Source: Romeriopsis navalis LEGE 11480 (lineage in GTDB: Bacteria; Cyanobacteriota; Cyanobacteriia; Leptolyngbyales; Leptolyngbyaceae). Taken from it: a stretch of DNA of 39,173 nt. The stretch lies in assembly GCF_015207035.1 (NCBI RefSeq), contig NZ_JADEXQ010000059.1, positions 1-39,173 of the forward strand, given 5' to 3'. This document shows, piece by piece, positions 10,024-16,320 of this stretch (position 1 is its first letter; each line of letters begins with the position of its first letter). The notes beneath the pieces were generated by a model that was not told the DNA's origin, searched no databases, and worked only from the letters and a program-made list of their open reading frames with translations. Position numbers and translations under genes: made by a program.

Positions 10024-10128
10024 GTGGGCTTGAGGGAATTGCCTGTTCAACGAAATCGCCGGATTGCACTCACGATGGGCAACCAGGCGATTAACGATGA
10101 TCAATTTACAACACCAATAGCGGCTAGT

Positions 10129-10953
10129 CTATACTTGCTCATCAGATTGCTGGGTTGATGCAGAACGACGCTTACGCCATGCTGCGACCCCCATACCAAA
10201 CAAACCAGGTAGCATCGCGGGAGTCGGTACCGGGTCAGCCGCAGGCTGAATGTTAACGGGTGATCTGGAGCTCCAAGCTGTGCTGAATGCTGCAGCTCTG
10301 AACGGAGGATTCCCCCCGAAGTCATCATTATTAAAAAAGATCCGACCGTCCCCCCTAAAAAATCCACTACCAGACAGCTCAAAGTCATAGCTCCCATTAT
10401 CGAAAGGAGCCTGAGCAGACCCTTCGAGATTTAGAAAGTAATTTGTCTCTTGTGCGATCGCCGATGGACCATCAGCACGCAGACCAATATTGGCAATATT
10501 CCCAAAAGAGAACCCGTCCAAATTCCCAAAAGAGAACCCGTCCAAATCATTCAGGGTCGCCGTGAAAAATGTCGAGTCCGTGTCGTCTACCAAACGTAAA
10601 ACCCGTGGCACCTCTTCCTCTTCCTCTTCCTCTTCCTCAAGCCGCCCCTTAAACGCATAGTTAAAAAACGTTAATTCATTCCGCGTAACCTGCCCATCAT
10701 CAAACGCAGCATCGTCAAATCCAAAGCTACCAGTCACCTCAAAGACTTGTCTCGATCCGCTACTGAAGTCAATAGGGCCGTCGGAATAACCCGTCTGCGA
10801 AAAGGTAAACCGAGCGGCTTGGGCGGCGGGTGCAAATATTGCCCCCATTGTCATCAGACCTAGGGATACCAGTGTTACAGGCAATGATTTACGTAAAGCG
10901 GGATGTTCTGTTACTAAACGATGTAACGGCATCTTGAGGAACTCCATGAACAC
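10129..10953 (-). CDS. PTPA-CTERM sorting-domain protein, copy 2
   Basis: Paralogue of the gene at 8533-9309, 274 residues. The signal region is the same to within one residue. The C-terminal signal is VPTPAMLPG plus a hydrophobic helix and a basic tail (RKRR). The shared start of the mature part reads GSFxFDxAAxDDxQVT; beyond it the two proteins differ greatly. This copy has a run of nine Glu residues from a CCTCTT-type hexanucleotide repeat (10611-10638) and an exact in-frame 24-bp duplication (10499-10546) giving LDGFSFGN twice. Both can change length by slippage. Expected role: exported, sorted to the envelope or matrix by an exosortase-like system. Function unknown. Confidence 0.85.
   Translation of the reverse strand: MFMEFLKMPLHRLVTEHPALRKSLPVTLVSLGLMTMGAIFAPAAQAARFTFSQTGYSDGPIDFSSGSRQVFEVTGSFGFDDAAFDDGQVTRNELTFFNYAFKGRLEEEEEEEEEVPRVLRLVDDTDSTFFTATLNDLDGFSFGNLDGFSFGNIANIGLRADGPSAIAQETNYFLNLEGSAQAPFDNGSYDFELSGSGFFRGDGRIFFNNDDFGGNPPFRAAAFSTAWSSRSPVNIQPAADPVPTPAMLPGLFGMGVAAWRKRRSASTQQSDEQV
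10499..10546 (-). repeat. Exact 24-bp in-frame tandem duplication inside PTPA-CTERM gene 2
   Basis: Two identical 24-bp units (10499-10522, 10523-10546) encode LDGFSFGN twice. The length is a multiple of three, so gain or loss keeps the reading frame. Confidence 0.9.
10611..10638 (-). repeat. Hexanucleotide microsatellite encoding poly-Glu
   Basis: About 4.7 copies of CCTCTT (plus strand), read on the minus strand as GAG/GAA codons, giving nine consecutive Glu. It is absent from the paralogous gene copy 1. Confidence 0.9.
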
Positions 10954-11434
10954 TGTGGTGAATTGGCTTAAATGTACTGCTGAGTTGGTGAGGCAACTGC
11001 CTCATGGGGTAGAGCGCCGTGTAAAACGCTTTCAGAATATATTTCTCTGGAATAATATACGTTTAATCAAATTGCCTCGCTGGCGTACTCAGATAGATTT
11101 CATAAAAAGAATAAATTCTCGAAAACCCGCAAATTCCATGATTTAACGCCATGCATTGCGACGGGTATGCATAATTTTGGGCTTAATATCCGTCAGATAA
11201 GCTGTTTGATCGTTCCGCGCCGTCCCAAGTCGTGATGACTCACTGCGTAATCCCGGTATAAATTTGCCGCAATCCGTATCAAGTCTGTATAAAATCAGCC
11301 AAATCTTCCGGATTCTGCGACAGTTCGATCTGATCGGGGTGCGATGCATTCTTTGGATGATTCGCCGCCTTTGGATAACTCGAAGCGATACGCCCGATCG
11401 CTGCTTTTGTGGGCTGTTTACGTTTGTACATTGT
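10954..11434. repeat. Duplicated upstream leader, copy 2
   Basis: Non-coding DNA upstream of PTPA-CTERM gene 2, matching leader copy 1 (9310-9768) to about 11418. Long blocks are identical or nearly so (e.g. 11020-11140). It should contain the gene's promoter. Short frames here, such as 11264-11446, are not supported. Confidence 0.8.
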
Positions 11435-11488
11435 TTAAACACTTAGCGCCCCGAATCAGACTTATGATTCGGGGCGCTAAGTGTTTAA
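11435..11488 (-). terminator. Long perfect palindrome, probable terminator of the sigma/anti-sigma operon
   Basis: A 24-bp perfect inverted repeat (11435-11458 with 11465-11488) encloses a 6-nt loop. The GC-rich core AGCGCCCCGAATCA is flanked by AAGTGTTTAA. It lies 40 nt past the stop of the anti-sigma gene. The distal stem acts as the T-rich side of a terminator, though no separate long T-tract follows. The perfect match over 24 bp is longer than most simple terminators. Confidence 0.7.
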
Positions 11489-11529
11489 TATCGTAAATTT
11501 TGGCGCGAATTGGTTGCGGCCTGCGGTTG

Positions 11530-12105
11530 CTATTGGCCTTCAGACCAGGCACCCTTCGCCGACTTTCCACCGGAGGCCGTCTTAGAAACCACCACTACCG
11601 GCTCATCCAAAGATACCAGCAAACCCGCCGTCATATTTTCTTCCGCTGGCAGCGGTGCTACCCGCTCCAGGCTATCGCCAGAATTGCGAGCCATCTGGGG
11701 CACTGGACCATTGTTGATCGCCGTAACGCCTACAACCGTGGCGACTACTGCCGCTGCTGCGGCCGCTGCACCGCCCATAATCACCCGGAAGCGGGAGCGC
11801 CGTTCGACCTTCTCAAATACCTTATCGATCGTCATCTCAACCGGCTGTACCGGCTCTGGTGTTGGCATGGCTCCGAAGCCATGCTTGAGCGCCAACAAGC
11901 GTTGATGCATTTGTTGCACCTTCGGCTCGTCCGCTAGCCATGATTCAACCAGGCGACGCTCATCGGCTGTCACCTCGCCATCCATATAAGCACTGAGCAA
12001 CTCGAAGCGTTCGTTGCTGCTGCGACGCTCATCCGGTCCTGGACTGAAATTCGGCTGATTAGTGGGGTTCATGGCTGAATCCGAAGAATCAAATGGAGCA
12101 TTCAT
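11530..12105 (-). CDS. Membrane-anchored anti-sigma factor, partner of the upstream ECF sigma factor
   Basis: Protein of 191 residues that should hold the co-encoded ECF sigma factor inactive at the membrane. The N-terminal part (about 30-80) has the anti-sigma fold pattern (ELLSAYMDGEVTADERRLVE) seen in RseA/ChrR-like factors, without the HxxxCxxC zinc motif. One transmembrane helix, Ala/Val-rich, lies around 118-140. About 50 residues follow outside, with no enzymatic motif. The gene is 81 nt downstream of the sigma gene on the same strand, the usual sigma/anti-sigma operon. By order and partner type it corresponds to the SigG/SapG pair of Synechocystis, although this factor is poorly conserved. 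Confidence 0.85.
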   Translation of the reverse strand: MNAPFDSSDSAMNPTNQPNFSPGPDERRSSNERFELLSAYMDGEVTADERRLVESWLADEPKVQQMHQRLLALKHGFGAMPTPEPVQPVEMTIDKVFEKVERRSRFRVIMGGAAAAAAAVVATVVGVTAINNGPVPQMARNSGDSLERVAPLPAEENMTAGLLVSLDEPVVVVSKTASGGKSAKGAWSEGQ

Positions 12106-12174
12106 AAAATTTGGCAGATGTCCTTAAAACATAAGATACCCAAACCGTGAAATCAAGCGCATCCGTCAAATCTC

Positions 12175-12191
12175 CCTAACAAATTGTTAGG
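12175..12191. repeat. Small inverted repeat at the stop codon of the sigma gene
   Basis: CCTAACAA and TTGTTAGG flank a single A and overlap the sigma-factor stop codon (12187-12189). With an 81-nt spacer before the anti-sigma gene, it could tune relative expression or transcript stability (inference). Confidence 0.45.
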
Positions 12192-12858
12192 AAGCACCAC
12201 CATTTAGATAGCCCTGAAGCTGATCTTGCAACCGGCTTCTGGCTCTGGCAATGCGGGATTTGACTGTGCCGAGGTTGACCCCGGTAATTTCGGCAATCTC
12301 CTCGTAAGGCAAACCTTCAATTTCACGCAATACGATCGTCGTCCGAAACACCTCAGGTAGATCGGCGATCGCCGCTTGTAACTGGTCGTAAAACTCGCGG
12401 GTGGCCATCTCTTCATCTGGCCCCGGTGTGTCAGTCGGAAGTTCCCAACTCACTTCACCATCATCAAACGTCAACTTGGCATCGAGCGAAAGTGGTGGCG
12501 CATGACGCTTGCGCTTCCGCAACTCATCGTAGAACAAGTTGGTGGCAATCCGACTGAGCCAACCCCGAAATTTTTCCGGCTCTTGCAACTTAACAATGTT
12601 GCGATAAACCCGAATCCAAACTTCCTGGGTCAAATCGGAGCGGTCTTGCCAGTCGGGAGCCAAGTGATAAAGCACTCTCTCCACATGCGATTGGTACCGT
12701 TTCATGAGCTCTGAGAAAGGTTCACGATCGGGGCGTGAACCCACCTGGCATCGCAGGATAAGGTCAGAGTTAGAAAGCTGGTTAACTTGCACGGGCGCTG
12801 CTGGGACAGGTTTTGCAACCGTTGGCCATAAGGCAGAGAGAGAGTAACTCATTGGCAA
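12187..12858 (-). CDS. sigG: ECF RNA polymerase sigma factor (SigG type)
   Basis: Group 4 sigma factor of 223 residues. Region 2 runs from about 48 to 120 (FSELMKRYQSHVERVLYHL, DLTQEVWIRVYRNI, FRGWLSRIATNLFYDELRKRK). Region 4 is about 165-212 (LPEVFRTTIVLREIEG, YEEIAEITGVNLGTVKSRIARARSRL), with a clear helix-turn-helix. The acidic linker WELPTDTPGPDEEMATREFY matches the widespread cyanobacterial SigG/RpoE-like factor, which controls an envelope or redox stress response in characterised species. The start at 12858 has an alternative Met two codons in. The anti-sigma gene follows directly. The upstream region shared with the L,D-transpeptidase gene holds two GTTGC/GCAAC inverted repeats, possibly part of autoregulation. 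Confidence 0.92.
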   Translation of the reverse strand: MPMSYSLSALWPTVAKPVPAAPVQVNQLSNSDLILRCQVGSRPDREPFSELMKRYQSHVERVLYHLAPDWQDRSDLTQEVWIRVYRNIVKLQEPEKFRGWLSRIATNLFYDELRKRKRHAPPLSLDAKLTFDDGEVSWELPTDTPGPDEEMATREFYDQLQAAIADLPEVFRTTIVLREIEGLPYEEIAEITGVNLGTVKSRIARARSRLQDQLQGYLNGGAS

Positions 12859-13160
12859 AGTCTCAAGTGTCTCGAAGCGTTTTGTTTCAAGACGCCACGC
12901 GATTCACCAAAGTTCCCTGGTCTGACTAAAGAAATACCGACAGTTGCGCTTACCCACAATAGCGCAACCATTGCCGCAATTACCTGTAGAGTTCGCTAGT
13001 TGCAATTGTGCGGCCATCAACTGCAACTAATCCTCAGCATTGGGAACAATGGGGTGAATTTTGGCGACAGGCAGGCTAAATTTAGATAAGTGCCTGATCC
13101 ACATCATGTTTCTGCTGTTGGCTGACCGTTGAGGTTGATCTTGAGTTGGTTTGAACGACT
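12859..13160. promoter_or_regulatory. Divergent regulatory region between sigG and the L,D-transpeptidase gene
   Basis: 302 bp without a gene. It holds two perfect 8-bp inverted repeats with related arms: GTTGCGCT/AGCGCAAC (12943-12950 with 12961-12968, 10-nt spacer) and TAGTTGCA/TGCAACTA (12997-13004 with 13022-13029, 17-nt spacer). The shared GTTGC/GCAAC core suggests paired operator sites or leader stem-loops. Their roles are inferred. Confidence 0.45.
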
Positions 13161-13724
13161 ATGGCTGTGACCCTCCAAAAACCACGAATGGCACGGCATC
13201 TCATGTTGTTGAGTATGTCGGTGGGGCTGTTGTTGCTCGTTACCGGCCCGCTGCATCATTTGCGGCAGGCTTGGGGCAAAGCGATCGTTGTGGCCACGCC
13301 AACAGCGTCGCCGGTGCTGACCTCACCGCGGGCGCACGATACAAAATTACAAGTTGACCTGAGCGATCGGCAGGTGCGGGTCTACCGGAACGGCAAAGAA
13401 ACGGCGCGTTATCCCGTGGCTGTCGGTCAAGCGGGCTGGGAAACCCCGAGTGGCCAATTCAAAATTCATCAAATGCGCCACAACCCGATATGGCAGCACC
13501 CGATTACCAAAAAAGTCATTGCTAGTGGCCCCGATAATCCGTTGGGCAGGCGATGGATTGGGTTTTATCAAGGTGAGCATATGGCGATCGGGTTTCATGG
13601 CACTCCCCAGGAATCCCTCGTAGGGCAGGCGGTTTCCCATGGTTGTTTGCGCATGCGAAATCGCGATATTGCCGCGATGTATCAGCAGGTGGGCTTAGGC
13701 ACCGTGGTCGAAGTCCAGAACTAG
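13161..13724 (+). CDS. L,D-transpeptidase (YkuD domain)
   Basis: Periplasmic enzyme that forms 3-3 peptidoglycan cross-links or attaches proteins to peptidoglycan, 187 residues. An N-terminal signal/anchor segment spans about 13-29 (LMLLSMSVGLLLLVTG). The YkuD domain starts near 62 (KLQVDLSDRQVRVYRNG). It carries GFHGTP with His146 and the catalytic motif SHGCLRMRN with His160 and Cys162, all present. It is transcribed away from the ECF sigma gene across a 302-bp shared region. ECF control of an envelope enzyme is plausible but inferred. Short tandem repeats begin 5 nt after the stop codon. Confidence 0.92.
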   Translation: MAVTLQKPRMARHLMLLSMSVGLLLLVTGPLHHLRQAWGKAIVVATPTASPVLTSPRAHDTKLQVDLSDRQVRVYRNGKETARYPVAVGQAGWETPSGQFKIHQMRHNPIWQHPITKKVIASGPDNPLGRRWIGFYQGEHMAIGFHGTPQESLVGQAVSHGCLRMRNRDIAAMYQQVGLGTVVEVQN

Positions 13725-13728
13725 GAAC

Positions 13729-13760
13729 GATGCCGGGCTAATTTGATGCCGGACTAATTT
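13729..13760. repeat. 16-bp tandem repeat just after the L,D-transpeptidase stop codon
   Basis: GATGCCGGGCTAATTT (13729-13744) is followed directly by GATGCCGGACTAATTT (13745-13760). A second, 13-bp repeat (GCTGGACATTGGG then GCTGGACATTAGG) lies at 13783-13808. Confidence 0.85.
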
Positions 13761-13962
13761 AAGTTCATGGCTAAATAAACGTGCTGGACATTGGGGCTGG
13801 ACATTAGGCAATGTCGCATGGCGATTTCGCCGCGAAGTTCGGGTGCAAGGCTTGATCGGTGAAGCGTCTGCCTGGAAAGCCTGATAGTCATTGTTGGTTC
13901 TAGATCGCGAGCATGCATTCAGGCATGGGCTCAACGCTCAGCTTGCTGCACGATCCATCGGA

Positions 13963-14826
13963 TTAACGACGTAGGGGACGCCCTGATGTCGCGAGTTCTT
14001 TTGTAATTATGTCAACGCCGGACTCGGGAGCCGTGAAAATTGGCCGTTGGGGCACCGGACGCTGCAATAGCTGCTTGGTGGCCAACCAGATAAACGGTGG
14101 GATGGTCTTGCTGTAGCGTTTCCACAAACGGCGCGGCTCCTGGACTAGGCGATACAACCATTCAAGTCCTGACGATCGAATGAATTCCGGTGCCCGCTGC
14201 TGTAATCCGGCATAGAGCGGAAAGACGCCCCCGACTCCGAGCATCACCGCCTGAATCTGATTGTGGTAGGCCGCCATCCATTTTTCTTGCTTCGGACAAC
14301 CGAGGGCAACAAACACGATGCTGGCACCACTCTGATTTACTTTCTCGACTACCTCTGTATCGACCGTAAGCGGGAACGACAACATCGGTAGTGGGTCCAT
14401 CCCTGCGACTTGCAGTTGGGGGAACTCCCGCTGGAGCCGGTAGCGCATTTGATCCAGCACGCGCTGCTCAGAACCGAGGAAATAAACGCTCAGCCCCTGC
14501 TCACTGGCTTGCTGACAAACGGCTTGCATCAAGTCCATGCCCGCGACCCGCTCTTGCTGGGTTTTGCGGAGCAAGCGCACCATCCAAACTAGCGGCATTC
14601 CGTCCGGCGTAACCAAATCTGCGCCGTGCAAGATATTCGCTAGGCTTTGATCCCAAGACGCTTCTACCAGCATGTGGACATTCGCCACACAAACGACTTT
14701 ACTCAGTCCACCTTGCGCCCAACGAATCACCTGTTGTACCTGAGCCTCAAACGGGACAGCGGTGACGGGGAAGCCGATGACGTTTTGCGATGGTAGAGAA
14801 GAAGTAACGGTCATAGAAACCAACAC
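13963..14826 (-). CDS. WecB/TagA/CpsF family glycosyltransferase (GT26)
   Basis: Transferase that adds N-acetylmannosamine or a related sugar to a lipid-linked precursor in surface polysaccharide synthesis. The 287-residue protein has the family landmarks in order: NVHMLVEA, GADLVTPDGMPLVW (catalytic Asp region), VYFLGSEQRVL, VFVALGCPKQEKWM, and GVGGVFPLYAG followed by RAPEFIRSSGLEWLYRL. The C-terminal ~50 residues (LWKRYSKTIPPFIWLATKQLL) look amphipathic and membrane-associated, as in TagA. Other polysaccharide genes lie at 1.7-4.5 kb, but this one stands alone with long non-coding flanks. Exact donor and acceptor are not predictable. Confidence 0.93.
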   Translation of the reverse strand: MLVSMTVTSSLPSQNVIGFPVTAVPFEAQVQQVIRWAQGGLSKVVCVANVHMLVEASWDQSLANILHGADLVTPDGMPLVWMVRLLRKTQQERVAGMDLMQAVCQQASEQGLSVYFLGSEQRVLDQMRYRLQREFPQLQVAGMDPLPMLSFPLTVDTEVVEKVNQSGASIVFVALGCPKQEKWMAAYHNQIQAVMLGVGGVFPLYAGLQQRAPEFIRSSGLEWLYRLVQEPRRLWKRYSKTIPPFIWLATKQLLQRPVPQRPIFTAPESGVDIITKELATSGRPLRR

Positions 14827-15479
14827 TTAAAATTTGATAGAAATTTGCCTAGTCTGCGGTGGGTCTAACTTTGGGTTGAGTTAGCGTCGCGGGCACGATC
14901 GCCACATGGGAATTCAGTGGTAATTCGGAAAATAATTTTAGGAATTTTGAGTGAATCGATTTTAGTGGCTGGTTCTCGGACATAGCCTCGTACACCGATA
15001 GCTTATGCAAAATTACGTAGAGTCAGTAATTTTCAATGAAATCGACTTCAGGTGTTTCAAAAAGCACATTGTGCTTGATTGTTTGTGCGGATTAGCTCCG
15101 TGTATGTATCGAGCATATCGTATCTATACCCAGGTGTCTTTAAAGGTTGAGTAAAGTACTGCGTAGCAATCTCTACAAATTGTGTGAACCAGTGAATCGG
15201 TGTGGTGCCGTAAAACTTTCCGGAAAATGGCTAGTGTGCCATCGGCACAGCCCTTTTGCCGTATGGCTTGAAGCAAAGTGCTGGCGTTGTCTGAGCCGTG
15301 CCCCAATGTCGATGTAAAAGTTCGCATCCGCCCCAATGCCGATTGTCAAAAGGCACAAGTGATCGCACACAGTTTTCTGCGTATATTCCTCATTTATGTG
15401 TGCTTATAAGCACTAAAGACTTGAGGTGTACCACCGTACTTTTACTGCCGATGTGGCGCTGGAATGCCGGGATCGCGAT
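14827..15479. other. 653-bp region without a recognised gene
   Basis: Contains small palindromes (AAGCACA-T-TGTGCTT at 15062-15076; TGTGCC/GGCACA around 15235-15247) and a direct repeat CCCCAATG(T/C)CGAT near 15301 and 15332. Two overlapping minus-strand frames (15124-15336, 15173-15370) resemble nothing I know. The 5' region of the glycosyltransferase gene is at the left end. It could be a decayed gene or mobile-element scar, but nothing proves it. Confidence 0.4.
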
Positions 15480-16220
15480 TTACATCAGTGCTTGTGTCTC
15501 TGCCAGTGGTGCTAGATCAATCTGCATCAGTTTGTTATACGCGTCGTCGATCGTGCTGGCACCGCGCAAGAAGCCAATACTGGCGCCGGGGCAGATATGG
15601 TGCAGTGTTTCTGGCATGAAGCGTTCCTGGAGTGCGGCGATCGCCTTCAATTGGCGCGGCCAATGGAACGTTTTAGCGGTTCTTAAGGGCAGAGGCTGGG
15701 CTTGGCGATCGGGCAATAAATGCCGCCCAGAAAACAGAATGCCGCCATGTACATGGCTATACAGGCAGCTACTGCCTGGCGAATGCCCGGGGGTCCAAAT
15801 TGCGGTTGTGTGCTCGTTTAAGCTGTGGCTGTGATGAAATGTTGTGGTCTCGACCTCGGGGATCAAGTAGGCTTCTTGCTCTTGAATCAGGACCTGGCAC
15901 TGCAATGTTTGTTGGAGTTTGATCAACTGCTTCCCAATGCCACCCCGATGTGTAATCAATAGCCATTTCACGGTTTGATCACGTAAAAAAATCTGATTCT
16001 CTTCGGTCCAAGCGGGGGTATCAATCAAGATATTGCCTGTCGGATCAGTGAGCAGATAGGCCGTGCCGCCAAGGGTTTCGCGGTTGGGTGGAAAAGCGTA
16101 GATCGCCGGCTCTGCCGGATCAAATATGAGGCGTGGCAGTTTGGGTGCGGCAGAGGATGAGGTCACAGGCAGTATTTTTGAGAAAAAAGCGAGACAATAG
16201 GGGGAGAACGAACCCATCAA
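15480..16220 (-). CDS. Metallo-beta-lactamase-fold protein lacking the usual metal ligands
   Basis: Protein of 246 residues (228 from a possible GTG start at 16166). The fold is visible: GGTAYLLTDPTGNILIDTPAW, then TVKWLLITHRGGIG, then AIWTPGHSPGSSCLY, then GILFSGRHLLPDR. In active family members the second motif is HxHxDH; here it reads HRGGIG, so only the first His remains. The PGHSPGS His is kept, but the Asp normally in the SGD motif is Arg (SGRH). At least two metal ligand sites are therefore lost, and hydrolase activity of the usual type is unlikely. It is divergent from the gene at 16321, whose metal site is also lost. Role unknown. Confidence 0.8.
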   Translation of the reverse strand: MMGSFSPYCLAFFSKILPVTSSSAAPKLPRLIFDPAEPAIYAFPPNRETLGGTAYLLTDPTGNILIDTPAWTEENQIFLRDQTVKWLLITHRGGIGKQLIKLQQTLQCQVLIQEQEAYLIPEVETTTFHHSHSLNEHTTAIWTPGHSPGSSCLYSHVHGGILFSGRHLLPDRQAQPLPLRTAKTFHWPRQLKAIAALQERFMPETLHHICPGASIGFLRGASTIDDAYNKLMQIDLAPLAETQALM

Positions 16221-16320
16221 TCATCATGCCAGATCTTGAATCCTCGATCTTGAAATCGAGGGATTTCATGGGTGTGAAGTCGGGTTGCCGCCCTTACTTG
16301 TCCGTTGTCGCCCAGGTTCC

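Noticed and set aside
11500-11937. 145- and 131-codon plus-strand ORFs over the anti-sigma gene
   Set aside because: Opposite-strand shadows; the minus-strand product fits the sigma/anti-sigma operon.
15124-15370. Overlapping minus-strand ORFs (70 and 65 codons) considered as a transposase scar
   Set aside because: Neither translation shows a transposase motif, no terminal inverted repeats or target duplications are visible, and the frames overlap each other.
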